From Phycisphaerae bacterium (GTDB taxonomy: Bacteria; Planctomycetota; Phycisphaerae; FEN-1346; JAACEH01), in the NCBI GenBank assembly GCA_012729015.1, contig JAAYDY010000101.1, positions 215,726-279,725 of the forward strand: 64,000 bases of DNA. The letters are read 5' to 3'. Positions 51,845 through 61,752 of this stretch are shown here, one piece after another. The notes under the pieces were generated by a model. It did not search any database, was not told the origin of the DNA, and saw only the letters and a program-made list of their open reading frames with translations. How positions within the stretch are numbered: the stretch's first letter is position 1; every line of letters starts with the position of its first letter. The position numbers were made by a program, and so were the translations under genes.

Positions 51845-54022
51845 ATGATCAGCAGGATGCTTCCAGGCAGTGCGATGCCGGCCCTCGTCATGGGGCTTGC
51901 CGCGGTCACGCTGGCCGTCATGTTCATGGCCGACCGTCTGGCGGCCGCGGAGCCGGTCATGGGGCCGTGGGTTCAACGCGTCACGCCCTCGGAGGCGACC
52001 ATCCTGTGGGCCGGTCCGGCGGATGCGTCGGCGGCCTGCCGCGTGACGCCCGTGGGCCGCGACGACACGTCGGCCCCGGCGGCAGCCCGCCTTCGGACGG
52101 CCGACATTCCCGATCAGTCCGAGACACTCCACGCCGCCGAGGTCACGGGCCTGACGCCGGCCACCGAGTACCGTTACGCCGTGACTGCCGACGGCACAAC
52201 CGTCAGCGGCTCGTTCCGGACGCTGCCGACGGTCGGATCGAAGCAGCCTCTGCGATTCGTCTTCTACGGCGACCCGCAGACCTACCCGGACCGGCACAGC
52301 CAGGTGGCGGCCTCGGTGATGAAAGACCTGCCGTTGGATTTCCTTGTCCTGGGCGGCGACTTCGCCGAAGACGGTTCCCTCTTCCGGGAGGTTCGGCAGG
52401 AGTTCTTCGGCCCGGCCCGCGACCTGCTCCGACGCACCACTCTCTGGACCGTTCGCGGCAACCACGAGAAGGAAGGCCGGCTCTATCGCACCCTGTTCGT
52501 GCCGCCCGACCGCAAGACGTACTACAGTTTCGACGCGGCGAACGTTCACGTGGTCGTCCTCGACTGTTACGAGGACCACGGCGAGCGGAACCGTCGCGGC
52601 AGCCAGATGCGGGCCATGCTCGACTGGCTCGACGCCGACCTGTCGGCCGCCCGGGCCGACTGGATCGTCGCGGCCTACCACGAGCCGACTTACAACGTGG
52701 CCGGCCGCGGGAGCACCTGGGGCCGCGAGGACGTTCTGCCGGTTCTCGAAAAGCACGGCGTGGACCTGGTCCTGAGCGGCCATGCCCACGTCTACGAGCG
52801 GACGCGGCCGATCGGCCCTGCCGGGCGCAAGCCCCTGATCCACATCACCAGCGGCGGGGGCGGCGGCCCCAGCTACACCGTGTCGCCCAGCCCCATCGTC
52901 GTCACGAACCACTCGGGGCTCCACCATTGCCTGTTCTCGGTCGAGGGCAACCGCCTGGAGATGGTTGCCCGGACGCCCGAGGGCAAGGAACTTGACCGCT
53001 TCGTTCTGGTGAAGACCGACGGCGCGTACCAGCGGGAGATCATGGCCACGGCCCTGACGACCGAGCAGGCCGTGCCCCTGGCGAAGGTGTTCAAACTCCA
53101 GCGGGCCGAGTTCGCCTCGATGCCTGCGCCCGGCGCCGAGGCCACGGCGATGCTTCTTCCCGGCGCGTTTCCCGAGGGATGGACCGTGACCATCGAAAAG
53201 GGGTCCCAGTGCGCGTGGACCGTGCGCCCGCTGACCTTCGAGGGCGGCGCGCAGCCGGTGCGCCTGACGGTGTCGGCGCCGGCCGGTGTCCGCGCGGCCG
53301 CGACGCCGTGGATGGGCCAGTTCGAGCCGCCGCTGTCGCTGTGCATCCGCCTGGAGCAGAACGGCCGCGCGTGCGAGCAGGACAACGTGCCCGTCATGAT
53401 CGAGGCGGCGAACCTGCGGCGACTGGTTCCCGAGCCGGCCGCCGTCGCCGTGCCGCGAGCGACGAAGGGAATCGTCGTGGACGGCCGGACCGACGACTGG
53501 CAGGCCGTCGAGCCGCTGAGGTCGCCTTCGGGGCGGGGCGGTTCGTTGCGGCTGGCCTGGGACGAGCGAGGGCTTCTCGGCTGCGCGATTGTCCGCGACG
53601 GGGCCGTTGAAGCCAACCCCGACAAACCGGCCCAGGGCGACGTCTTGGAACTGTGTTTCGAGATGGATTTCGAGCGGCGGCTCAGCGTGCGGAGCGAGTC
53701 CCGCGTGTTGACGCTGGCCGTGATGCCGCGGGCCGACGGGCGCGCGGGCCCGGCCGAGGTGAAGATCGGCCACGCCGGATCGGGGAAGAAAGGCATCGTG
53801 GCTCGCTGCTCTCCGATGGCCGACGGTTACGCCCTGGAGTTTCTGATTCCCGTCGAGATCCTTGCACCGGTGACAATGGCCGCCGGATCGAGGCTGGGGT
53901 TCCACTACGCCCTGCGCGACGCGGGCCGCGACGTGGAGCATTTCGTGGACACCGAGCGGGTGCTCCTGGACCGGGCCATCCCGTTCCTCTGGGGCACGCT
54001 GAAACTGGCCGGTGAACGATAG
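51845..54022 (+). CDS. Exported purple-acid-phosphatase-like metallophosphoesterase with CBM9-like C-terminus
   Basis: 725 aa. Signal-anchor or signal peptide 1-34 (ending RLAAAEP). A fibronectin-III-like domain (~38-125; VTPSEATILWAGPAD) precedes a calcineurin-type domain (~132-360) with YGDPQTYPD, LGGDFAEDG, RGNHEKEG, YHEPTYN and SGHAHVYERT as metal-binding motifs. A C-terminal ~200 residues (VDGRTDDWQAVEP...) resemble CBM9-like sugar-binding domains. It probably dephosphorylates an extracellular substrate. The ATG at 51845 follows AAGGAG. It is followed 61 bases later by a beta-helix gene. Confidence 0.85.
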   Translation: MISRMLPGSAMPALVMGLAAVTLAVMFMADRLAAAEPVMGPWVQRVTPSEATILWAGPADASAACRVTPVGRDDTSAPAAARLRTADIPDQSETLHAAEVTGLTPATEYRYAVTADGTTVSGSFRTLPTVGSKQPLRFVFYGDPQTYPDRHSQVAASVMKDLPLDFLVLGGDFAEDGSLFREVRQEFFGPARDLLRRTTLWTVRGNHEKEGRLYRTLFVPPDRKTYYSFDAANVHVVVLDCYEDHGERNRRGSQMRAMLDWLDADLSAARADWIVAAYHEPTYNVAGRGSTWGREDVLPVLEKHGVDLVLSGHAHVYERTRPIGPAGRKPLIHITSGGGGGPSYTVSPSPIVVTNHSGLHHCLFSVEGNRLEMVARTPEGKELDRFVLVKTDGAYQREIMATALTTEQAVPLAKVFKLQRAEFASMPAPGAEATAMLLPGAFPEGWTVTIEKGSQCAWTVRPLTFEGGAQPVRLTVSAPAGVRAAATPWMGQFEPPLSLCIRLEQNGRACEQDNVPVMIEAANLRRLVPEPAAVAVPRATKGIVVDGRTDDWQAVEPLRSPSGRGGSLRLAWDERGLLGCAIVRDGAVEANPDKPAQGDVLELCFEMDFERRLSVRSESRVLTLAVMPRADGRAGPAEVKIGHAGSGKKGIVARCSPMADGYALEFLIPVEILAPVTMAAGSRLGFHYALRDAGRDVEHFVDTERVLLDRAIPFLWGTLKLAGER

Positions 54023-54083
54023 CTTGACCGCGACATAGTGCTGGCTGTGTCTGCGGAATGGCATTCATAAAAGGGAGAGAACA

Positions 54084-56189
54084 ATGGTGACTGGACGGAA
54101 GCTTGATGTGGCGAGGGCAGGGCAGGCCAGCATCGTGGCCGTGTGCCTCGGAGTCCTTCTGGTCGTCGCGGGGCAGGCCCGGGCGGCCGAATATGTGGTG
54201 GATCAGGCCCACGCCAAGGCCAACGACGCCAACCCCGGCACTGCCGAGGCGCCGATGAAGACCCTCGGCAAGGCTGTTGCCCTTGTCCAGCCGGGTGACA
54301 CCGTCACCGTTCGGCCCGGCATCTACCGGGAATCGGTGCTCCTGAAGACGTCCGGCACGGCCGAGAAGCGGATCACGCTGAAGGCGGCGCCCGGCGGCCG
54401 CGCCATTGTCAGCGGCGCCGACGAGATCAAGGGATGGAGGCAATGCACCGCCGACGAGGCCCGCGGCAACCCCAATTTCGCGAAGATCTACTGGGCCGAG
54501 GCGGACTTGCGGTCCGAGCCGGGGCAACTGTTTCAGGACGAGAAACCGCTCGTGCAGCCGCGATGGCCGCAGAAGGGCTGGTTGACGGCCCAGGGCGGCG
54601 GCACGCAGACGCTCGCCGATCCGCAGCACCTGACGCAGCCAGCGGGTCACTGGGAGGGGGCGACTCTGGTGTTCCGCTACGATCCGCATTCCAGCCGCCA
54701 CAAGATGATTGTGACGGGTTACGACCCCGAGAAGCACGAGTTGACCCACGCCGAGAACCGCAACCGCGACAAGCCCGTGACCGCCGGCAAGGATACCTAT
54801 TACTTGCGCAATGTCGTGTCGCTCCTGGACGGTCCGGGCCAGTGGGCGGTGGACACGCGGCAGAAGCCGTACAGGGTCTACGTCTGGCCGCACGGTGACG
54901 CCGACCCGAACGCCTGCACGATCGAGACGCCGGTTCGCGGCAGCGGGAGCGACTTCCTGGTTGGCTGGGCCGAGAACGTGGGCTACGTGACCATCGACGG
55001 TCTGGAGGTGGACCATGCCCGGGGCGGCAGCGGCATCGGCAGCCACGCCAAGGGCGGGCACCATGTGAACGTAGTCAACTGTGTCCTGATCAATGCCGGG
55101 GTCCAGTTCTTCGACCAGGCCGACTGCGCGCTTCGCCGCTCGATCCAGACCGGATGCGCGGGCAACGGCGTGCGGATCGCCGGGAGCAAGCGGTGCATCG
55201 TCGAGGAATGCGAGATCTTCGGTAACGGGGCCGACGGCCTGACGGTCTCGCACCAGAGCGACGGTTGCCGCGTGCTGCGCAACTACATCCACGACCAGTG
55301 GTGGGACGCGCACCCGGACGGGCTTCAGACGTATCGCACCGTGACCGACCTGAGGGTGGAGGGGAACCTGCTGTTCAACTGCGGCCAGGGATTCATGATG
55401 GAGGCCAGCGACGGCGGCGCGTTCCGCAACAACATCCTCTGCGGCACGCACCACAGCGGCCTGCTTCTGGGGCACCAGAGCACGCACCGCTGGGACGTGG
55501 ACGGCAACACGTTCGCGTTCACGGCGTTCAAGCCGCTGGTCTTCTCGGGCGAGGGGACCACGATCCGCAACAACATCCTCCTGACCGGCGGCGACCGCAA
55601 GGTGATCCAGCAGGGCGGCAAGTTTCCGGCCAAGGCGGACTGGAACCTTGTCTGGAAGGCCCCGGGCGACGTGACGCACCACATTGCCGACGCCGATGCG
55701 CCGCACTCGAAGGTGGGCGATCCGAAATTCCGCTGCGCGCCGCCGCTGGGGAAGATGGCCATCTTCTACATCGACCAGTGGGGCGACGATGCGGCCGTGG
55801 ACAAGTGTACGCCGAGCACGCTTTACCTGTACGGAAAGCCCCTGACCGACCACTTCGAGAAGGGCGACCACATTGAAGTCAACTTCGACGGCTGCGTGCG
55901 CACCGTGACGGCCGTGGCCGCGGACCACATCGTGTTCGATCCGCCGCTGGCGGCGCTGCACCCGTACGGCTGGGACGTGGTCGTGAACTGGAAGGCGGCG
56001 GCTGACTACGCCTGGGACCTGCGCACGACCGAGGACAGCCCGAGCCGCGGCATGGGCGAGGGCGGCCGCGACGTGGGCTCGACCGTGGACATGCCGTCCT
56101 ATCGTCGCGGCGACTTCGACGGCGACGGGAAACGCGATCTTCCCATATTGCCGAAAGCGGCGCATTATGATAGAGTCTGGCCCGAATAA
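54084..56189 (+). CDS. Secreted right-handed beta-helix protein (third in window)
   Basis: 701 aa. Signal peptide ~1-34 (ending ARAAEY). DUF1565-like start (NDANPGTAEAPMKTLGKAVA; VQPGDTVTVRPGIYRE) and then a parallel beta-helix with repeated short turns (GNGVRIAGSKRCIVEECEIF). It carries GWRQCTADEARGNPNFAKIY, matching the GW-QCT-GNPN signature of the giant beta-helix proteins at 2322 and 8519. It ends with one calcium-loop motif, DFDGDGKRDLP. It may be a polysaccharide lyase of the chondroitinase B/alginate lyase fold, but catalytic residues are not assignable. Confidence 0.8.
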   Translation: MVTGRKLDVARAGQASIVAVCLGVLLVVAGQARAAEYVVDQAHAKANDANPGTAEAPMKTLGKAVALVQPGDTVTVRPGIYRESVLLKTSGTAEKRITLKAAPGGRAIVSGADEIKGWRQCTADEARGNPNFAKIYWAEADLRSEPGQLFQDEKPLVQPRWPQKGWLTAQGGGTQTLADPQHLTQPAGHWEGATLVFRYDPHSSRHKMIVTGYDPEKHELTHAENRNRDKPVTAGKDTYYLRNVVSLLDGPGQWAVDTRQKPYRVYVWPHGDADPNACTIETPVRGSGSDFLVGWAENVGYVTIDGLEVDHARGGSGIGSHAKGGHHVNVVNCVLINAGVQFFDQADCALRRSIQTGCAGNGVRIAGSKRCIVEECEIFGNGADGLTVSHQSDGCRVLRNYIHDQWWDAHPDGLQTYRTVTDLRVEGNLLFNCGQGFMMEASDGGAFRNNILCGTHHSGLLLGHQSTHRWDVDGNTFAFTAFKPLVFSGEGTTIRNNILLTGGDRKVIQQGGKFPAKADWNLVWKAPGDVTHHIADADAPHSKVGDPKFRCAPPLGKMAIFYIDQWGDDAAVDKCTPSTLYLYGKPLTDHFEKGDHIEVNFDGCVRTVTAVAADHIVFDPPLAALHPYGWDVVVNWKAAADYAWDLRTTEDSPSRGMGEGGRDVGSTVDMPSYRRGDFDGDGKRDLPILPKAAHYDRVWPE

Positions 56190-56327
56190 CGGCGACGGAG
56201 CGGCCTGAAGCAACGGATTTCGTGTCCGGCGGCCTCCTGTCGCAAGGGCACTGGTCTCCGCGCCGACGGGCTCGTCGCGGCGGCGCCCCCCGGCACCTTG
56301 CCACTTCCATCCAGGAAGGGGAATCGC

Positions 56328-57368
56328 ATGGCGACGATGAAGGCTCTGGTGAAGCGCGAGGCCGGCGTGGGCCTGTGGCTCGAAGAGGCCCCGGTCCCCG
56401 AGATCGGCATCAACGACGTTCTGGTCCGCGTGCTGAAGACGGCCATCTGCGGCACCGACGTGCACATTTACAACTGGGACGCCTGGGCCGCCCGGACGAT
56501 CCGCGTGCCGATGATCATCGGCCACGAGTTCGTCGGCCGCATCGAGCGCGTCGGCTCGAACGTCCACGACTTCTTTCCGGGCGAGATCGTCAGCGGGGAA
56601 GGGCACGTGGTCTGCGGCCGGTGCCGGAACTGTCTGGCCGGGCGGCGGCACCTCTGTCCCAAGACCAGCGGCATCGGCGTCAACCGGTCTGGGGCGTTCG
56701 CCGAGTTCCTGAGCATTCCCGTGACCAACGTCTGGCACTGCGACCCGGCCATTCCGCTGGACGTGCTGTCGTGCTTCGACCCGCTCGGCAACGCCACGCA
56801 CACGGCCCTGTCGTTCGATCTGCTGGGCGAGGACGTGCTGATCACCGGCGCCGGTCCCATCGGCATCATGGCCACGGCCATCGCCCGCCACGCCGGGGCC
56901 CGTTACGTGGTGGTCACCGACCGCAACCCGTATCGCCTGGAGCTGGCCCGCAAGATGGGGGCTTCGCTGACGATCGACGTCTCCAGCGGTCAGACCCTGG
57001 CCGACGCGCAGAAGCAGCTCGGCATGAAGGAAGGGTTCGACGTGGGTCTGGAGATGTCCGGCAGTGCCGCGGCCCTGCGCGACATGCTGACGAACATGTG
57101 CCACGGCGGCAAGATCGCCATGCTCGGCATTCCCGAGCCCGACACCCGGATTGACTGGAACCTGGTGGTCTTCAACGGCCTGACGATCAAGGGCATCTAC
57201 GGCCGCGAGATGTACGAGACGTGGTACAAGATGACCGTCATGATCCAGAGCGGTCTGGACATTTCGCCGATCATCACGCACCGCTACGACGTGGCGGACT
57301 TCCGCGAGGCGTTCGACGTGATGCGGTCGGGGCAGTCGGGCAAAGTGGTCCTGAACTGGGCCACGTAG
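56328..57368 (+). CDS. tdh: L-threonine 3-dehydrogenase
   Basis: Zinc- and NAD-dependent oxidation of threonine to 2-amino-3-ketobutyrate. 346 aa. [13 protein letters not shown] (catalytic zinc Cys), [11 protein letters not shown], the structural-zinc cysteines in [15 protein letters not shown], and [20 protein letters not shown] (nucleotide binding). The ATG at 56328 follows AGGAAGGGG. It is followed by kbl, the next enzyme; a family A repeat lies in the 94-base gap. Confidence 0.95.
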   Translation: MATMKALVKREAGVGLWLEEAPVPEIGINDVLVRVLKTAICGTDVHIYNWDAWAARTIRVPMIIGHEFVGRIERVGSNVHDFFPGEIVSGEGHVVCGRCRNCLAGRRHLCPKTSGIGVNRSGAFAEFLSIPVTNVWHCDPAIPLDVLSCFDPLGNATHTALSFDLLGEDVLITGAGPIGIMATAIARHAGARYVVVTDRNPYRLELARKMGASLTIDVSSGQTLADAQKQLGMKEGFDVGLEMSGSAAALRDMLTNMCHGGKIAMLGIPEPDTRIDWNLVVFNGLTIKGIYGREMYETWYKMTVMIQSGLDISPIITHRYDVADFREAFDVMRSGQSGKVVLNWAT

Positions 57369-57373
57369 TGATT

Positions 57374-57423
57374 GCAGGGCCAGGATGGCCCTGCCACGCA
57401 CGGGCAAGATGCCCGTGCCACGG
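57374..57423. repeat. Palindromic repeat, family A, core copy 4
   Basis: Two perfect hairpins, GCAGGGCCA-GGA-TGGCCCTGC and CACGGGCA-AGA-TGCCCGTG, in reverse order relative to 43254-43305. Located between tdh and kbl. The terminal inverted repeats are absent. Confidence 0.8.
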
Positions 57424-57462
57424 GAGAGGCGGCCAAGTGGCTTTGCAGCAGGGGAGTGCAGC

Positions 57463-58644
57463 ATGTTCGACGCGGCACGCGAAGTGTTCCGGAACGAGTT
57501 GGCGGCCATTCGTGACAGCGGCCTCTATAAGGACGAGCGGGTGATCGCCGGTCCGCAAGGCGCGAGGATCAGCGTCCGCGGCCGCGACGTGCTCAACATG
57601 TGCGCCAACAACTACCTCGGCCTGGCGTCGCATCCGGCGGTGGTGGCTGCGGCGCGCGACGCGCTGGACCGATGGGGATACGGTCTGGCCTCCGTCCGGT
57701 TCATCTGCGGCACGCAGACGATTCACAAGGACCTGGAACGCGCGATCGCGGAGTTTCTGGGCACGGACGACGCGATTCTCTACTCGTCCTGCTTCGACGC
57801 CAACGGCGGGCTGTTCGAGACCCTCCTGGGTCCCGAGGACGCCGTCCTGAGCGACGCGCTGAACCACGCCAGCATCATCGACGGCGTCCGCCTGTGCAAG
57901 GCCCAGCGGCTGCGCTACGGCCACGGCGACATGGCCGACCTGGAAACGAAGCTCAAGGAAGCCGCCGGCGCGCGGTTGCGGCTCATTGCCACCGACGGCG
58001 TCTTCAGCATGGACGGCGACATAGCCGACCTGGCCGCCATCTGCGATCTGGCCGACCGCCACAACGCCATGGTCATGGTGGACGATTCCCACGCCGTCGG
58101 CTTCCTGGGGCCGCGAGGCCGTGGCACCCACGAGCACCGAGGCGTCATGGGCCGCGTGGACATCCTCACCGGCACCCTCGGCAAGGCCCTCGGCGGCGCC
58201 AGCGGCGGATACACTGCCGCGCGGCGGGAGATCGTCGAACTGCTGCGGCAACGGTCGCGGCCGTACCTGTTCTCCAACACCCTCGCGCCAACCATTGCCG
58301 CGGCATCCATCAAGGCCCTGGAACTGCTCTGTGCCTCCACGGAACTTCGCGACCGTCTCATGGACAACACGCGCCGATTCCGCCGGGCCATGGCCGACGC
58401 CGGCTTCGATATCCGCCCGGGCGAGCACCCCATCGTGCCGATCATGCTCGGCGACGCCGTCCTGGCCCAGCGGATGGCCGCCCTGCTGCTGGACAAGGGA
58501 CTCTATGTCATCGGCTTCTTCTACCCGGTCGTCCCCAAGGGGGCTGCGCGCATCCGCGTGCAGCTCTCGGCAGCTCACACGAGCGACGACGTTGACTTCG
58601 CCGTGACGGCGTTCACCGAGGCCCGCCGGGAGCTTGGCCTCTGA
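57463..58644 (+). CDS. kbl: 2-amino-3-ketobutyrate coenzyme A ligase
   Basis: Splits 2-amino-3-ketobutyrate with CoA to glycine and acetyl-CoA. 393 aa. Class II alpha-oxoamine synthase motifs: [39 protein letters not shown] (PLP Asp) and [15 protein letters not shown] with the PLP lysine. The ATG at 57463 follows AGGGGAG. Forms the threonine-degradation pair with tdh. Confidence 0.96.
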   Translation: MFDAAREVFRNELAAIRDSGLYKDERVIAGPQGARISVRGRDVLNMCANNYLGLASHPAVVAAARDALDRWGYGLASVRFICGTQTIHKDLERAIAEFLGTDDAILYSSCFDANGGLFETLLGPEDAVLSDALNHASIIDGVRLCKAQRLRYGHGDMADLETKLKEAAGARLRLIATDGVFSMDGDIADLAAICDLADRHNAMVMVDDSHAVGFLGPRGRGTHEHRGVMGRVDILTGTLGKALGGASGGYTAARREIVELLRQRSRPYLFSNTLAPTIAAASIKALELLCASTELRDRLMDNTRRFRRAMADAGFDIRPGEHPIVPIMLGDAVLAQRMAALLLDKGLYVIGFFYPVVPKGAARIRVQLSAAHTSDDVDFAVTAFTEARRELGL

Positions 58645-58717
58645 CGTCAGGTTTCTGGGGGACGTCGCGTCTATGGAGACCCCCGCTGTGCCGATACAAG
58701 GACCGGCCAGCGACGCT

Positions 58718-58786
58718 GTAGGGGTGGCTCGTGAGCGACCCGCGGGAGGCAAACCACTGCGAGGGCGGCTCACGAGCCGCCCCTAC
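58718..58786. repeat. Long intergenic inverted repeat (hairpin C)
   Basis: GTAGGGGTGGCTCGTGAGC pairs with GCTCACGAGCCGCCCCTAC with one mismatch, around a ~30-base loop. It lies 73 bases after kbl and may end that transcript or be a single-copy REP-like element. The surrounding 58645-58976 holds no gene. Confidence 0.65.
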
Positions 58787-58859
58787 GGTTGGTGTCGCTC
58801 CCAGACGAGTCACCCGTCAGCAGCCGTCCGCCCTAATGCAATCCCGCTGCGGCTTCGTC

Positions 58860-58888
58860 TTGAAGTGTGTCGGCGAACATGACATAAT
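58860..58888 (+). promoter_or_regulatory. Promoter of the multi-thioredoxin gene
   Basis: TTGAAG (58860-58865), 17-base spacer, CATAAT (58883-58888), 88 bases before the ATG. Confidence 0.6.
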
Positions 58889-58976
58889 GCAGGCACGACC
58901 CTATTCCAGTCAACTGGTCTGCCGCCGGCACGGTGGGGCGGCGGTCGGGGTCTCATCTCTGCGAAGGAGAACGTCC

Positions 58977-60221
58977 ATGGTGCGAACGACGGGCCGGTGC
59001 GGTGCGTGGGCGGCGGTGGCGGCCGTTGTTGTGGCGGCGGGACTTGCGGCCACCTGTGTCGAAGCGTCGCCCCCCAAGTGGCAGACCCTCATGGCCAAGG
59101 CCCAGGACGAGGCCCGGGCCCAGGACAAGCTCATCCTCCTGAACTTCACCGGCAGCGACTGGTGCCCCTACTGCGCCGAGCTGAAACGCGAGGTTCTTGA
59201 TATGCCCGCCTTCGCCGAATGGGCCGACAGGAACCTGGTGCTCCTGCAAGTGGACTTCCCGCGCAAGGCCCGGCAGCCCACGGCCGTGAAGAACCAGAAC
59301 GAGCGGCTCAAGACCGAGCTGAAGATCGAATCTCTCCCGGCCGTGGTGTTCCTGGACCGCGAAGGGCATGAGGTCGGCCGTATTCCGGGCTACGCCGCCG
59401 GCGAGGGCGACGCGTGGATGGAGAAGGCCCGGGCCATTGTCGGAAGCCGCCCGCGGCTGGAACTGTCCGAGTCTCTGGCGACCGGCGTGGGCCAGGCCCG
59501 GCGCGAGGGCAAGGCGCTGCTGCTGATCGTCAGTAACTCGCGCGACGCCGACTCGGCCGCCAAGGCCGCCGCCCTCACCGGGAACGCCGAGTTGGTCCGC
59601 CTCGCCAATGCCCGCATGGTGTCGGTGCATCTGAAATCCCCCGAGGGCCTTCGCGGCGAGAACCTCACCCGGCGCCGCGAGCTGGCGCGCCGGTACGGCC
59701 TCGTCGATCAGCTTGACACGGTGGCCGTGATCGACGTGGCCGGCGAGAAGGTGCTCTACACGTCCGACAGCCTCCCGGCGCCCGAGGACGTGGTCAAGGC
59801 CGTCAAGGACGTGCTGCCCGTGCCGAAGTACGACGGTTCCTGGCTCGACGATTTCGCCAAGGCCCAGAGCCTGGCCGCCGCGCTGAACCGGCCGATGCTG
59901 CTCGACTTCACCGGCAGCGACTGGTGCCCGTGGTGCGTCAAGCTGGACAACGAGATCTTCTCCACGCAGCAGTTCAAGGACTACGCGCGCGAGAAGCTGG
60001 TCCTTGTGAAGCTGGACTTTCCGCAGAGTAAGACGCTCGCCCCGGCAACGGTGGCGCAGAACCGGACGTTGGCCACGAAGTACTCCGTCCGCGGCTATCC
60101 GACGGTCGTGATCCTGGACGCCTCGGGCACGCAGTTGGGCCGGATGGGCTACATGGAAGGCGGGCCGGAACCTTTTCTGAAGAAACTGGCCGGCATCACG
60201 CAGGGCAAAGCGCAAAAGTAG
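58977..60221 (+). CDS. Exported protein with two active thioredoxin-like domains
   Basis: 414 aa. Signal peptide ~1-30 (ending CVEASPP). Thioredoxin-like domain 1 (~35-155) has NFTGSDWCPYCAELK; domain 2 (~285-410) has DFTGSDWCPWCVKLD. Both are CxxC redox sites with the FTGSDWCxxC context of DUF255/TlpA-like proteins. The middle part (~160-280) has a thioredoxin-like pattern but no CxxC. It would act as a periplasmic disulfide reductase or isomerase. The ATG at 58977 follows AAGGAG. The histidine kinase gene starts 16 bases downstream. Confidence 0.85.
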   Translation: MVRTTGRCGAWAAVAAVVVAAGLAATCVEASPPKWQTLMAKAQDEARAQDKLILLNFTGSDWCPYCAELKREVLDMPAFAEWADRNLVLLQVDFPRKARQPTAVKNQNERLKTELKIESLPAVVFLDREGHEVGRIPGYAAGEGDAWMEKARAIVGSRPRLELSESLATGVGQARREGKALLLIVSNSRDADSAAKAAALTGNAELVRLANARMVSVHLKSPEGLRGENLTRRRELARRYGLVDQLDTVAVIDVAGEKVLYTSDSLPAPEDVVKAVKDVLPVPKYDGSWLDDFAKAQSLAAALNRPMLLDFTGSDWCPWCVKLDNEIFSTQQFKDYAREKLVLVKLDFPQSKTLAPATVAQNRTLATKYSVRGYPTVVILDASGTQLGRMGYMEGGPEPFLKKLAGITQGKAQK

Positions 60222-60237
60222 GGGGTAGGGCGCTGCC

Positions 60238-61749
60238 ATGGGCGAGCCTTCGGTGATCATCGTCGGCGGCGGCTCGTTGCCGGACGAGGCGGCTGCGCCC
60301 GCGGGGCTGCCCAGGGTGGCTACGGTCAAGCAGCTTCTGGAGGTGTCCGGGCGGACGCCTCCCGGGTGTGTCCTGATCGACGTGCCCGACGCCGAGGCGG
60401 CGCGCGACCTCTGTCGGCGGCTCAGCGAAGAGTCCCATTTGGGCGAGACCGCCGTGGTGCTCGTGGCCGATCCGCCGGACGTGCCCGACCTGGCGGCTTC
60501 TCTTGCGGACCTGCCGGCCGACGACATCGTCTTCCGGCCGATCGGGCTGGAATCCGCTCTGGCCACGGCCGCCCTGGCCGCGGAACGACGGCGCGCCTCT
60601 CGCACTCTCTCGCCCAGCGCCGCCCTGTTGCCGCAACGCGTCCTCAACGACATCCTGGACGGAACGCCCGTGGCCATGTTCGTCATCGACGTGGACCACC
60701 GCGTCACGTACTGGAACCGCGCCTGCGAGGAACTGACCGGCGTGCGGCGCCGCGACGTCATGGGCCGCCGCATCGACGGCGGCATCTTCTACGAGGGGCG
60801 GCCTCATCCGCTGCTCGCCGAGATTGTCGTGGACGGCGACTTCGACGCGCTCCATCGTCTGTACAATGGCAAGGGCGTCACCGTCTGCACCCACATCCGC
60901 GGCGCCTACGAGGCCACGGACGATCTGGTTATGCGGGGACGCAGGCGAACGGTCAGTTTTCTTGCCGCTGTGATCCGCAATGCCGACGGCGAGGTCACCG
61001 GCGCCATCGAGACGCTTCAGGACATCAGCGAGCAACGGCAGGCCGAAATGCGGCTTTCTCAGTATCAGCAGCGGCTTCGGATGCTGGCTTCGGAGTTGTC
61101 GCTCGTGGAACGGCGCGAACGGCGGGAGCTTGCCGCCGCCCTGCACGACGGCGTGGGCCAGAGCCTCTTCGCGGTCAAGGCCAAGGCGGCCCTGATGCAG
61201 GATCTGGGCCTGGACGGCCGACAGGGCGAACTCCTGCGACAGATGCTCGAACAGATCGACCACACCATCCAGGACGCCCGGACGCTGACGGTCGAGCTGT
61301 GTCCGCCGCTGCTGTACGAGGTGGGGCTTGCGGCGGCGCTGAAGTGGCTGACCGAGCAGTTCGGCAAGCGCACGGGCATCGCTGCCGCGTTCGTCGGCGA
61401 AGGCGTCCGCGACCATCTTGACGACGACTGCCGGGCCGCCCTGTTCCATTCCGCGCGCGAGTTGCTGATCAACGTGGAACGGCACGCGCGGGCCGGCCGC
61501 GTGGACGTGACGGTTGACTCGCGAGACGGTACCCTGTACGTTGGAGTCCGCGACGATGGTTGCGGCCTGAACCCGTCGTCGGCACGGCACGAGTCTCACG
61601 ATGCCGCGGCCGGATTCGGCCTTTTCAGTATTCGGGAGCGGTTGGTTGCCCTGGGGGGGCTGGTGCAGATCGACAGCCGCCCCGGCGGAGGAACATTGGT
61701 GATGCTGGCGATGCCCGATCACGCGTCGCCGGCCGGAGAAGGACGCTGA
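60238..61749 (+). CDS. PAS-domain sensor histidine kinase (NarX/DegS type)
   Basis: 503 aa, cytoplasmic. A receiver-like region (~1-120; CVLIDVPD) is followed by a PAS domain (~135-260; VIDVDHRVTYWNRACEELTG), the HisKA_3 dimerisation helix with phospho-accepting His at ~301 (RRELAAALHDGVGQSL), and an HATPase domain (~395-495; RELLINVERHARAG, VRDDGCGL, GFGLFSIRERL). It pairs with the LuxR-type regulator 3 bases downstream. The signal is unknown. Confidence 0.92.
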   Translation: MGEPSVIIVGGGSLPDEAAAPAGLPRVATVKQLLEVSGRTPPGCVLIDVPDAEAARDLCRRLSEESHLGETAVVLVADPPDVPDLAASLADLPADDIVFRPIGLESALATAALAAERRRASRTLSPSAALLPQRVLNDILDGTPVAMFVIDVDHRVTYWNRACEELTGVRRRDVMGRRIDGGIFYEGRPHPLLAEIVVDGDFDALHRLYNGKGVTVCTHIRGAYEATDDLVMRGRRRTVSFLAAVIRNADGEVTGAIETLQDISEQRQAEMRLSQYQQRLRMLASELSLVERRERRELAAALHDGVGQSLFAVKAKAALMQDLGLDGRQGELLRQMLEQIDHTIQDARTLTVELCPPLLYEVGLAAALKWLTEQFGKRTGIAAAFVGEGVRDHLDDDCRAALFHSARELLINVERHARAGRVDVTVDSRDGTLYVGVRDDGCGLNPSSARHESHDAAAGFGLFSIRERLVALGGLVQIDSRPGGGTLVMLAMPDHASPAGEGR

Positions 61750-61752
61750 CCC

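Noticed and set aside
51428..54064. Minus-strand upstream extension of the M55 peptidase frame
   Set aside because: The DppA homology begins at the ATG at 51427 with a good ribosome-binding site; the extension is antisense to the phosphatase gene and crosses a repeat.
37476..57423. The scattered hairpin repeats as a CRISPR array
   Set aside because: Copies are single, kilobases apart and in both orientations, with no spacers and no cas genes.
53682..57509. A 1275-codon minus-strand open frame across the phosphatase, beta-helix and tdh genes
   Set aside because: It spans three clear plus-strand genes and their intergenic gaps; composition is that of an antisense shadow.
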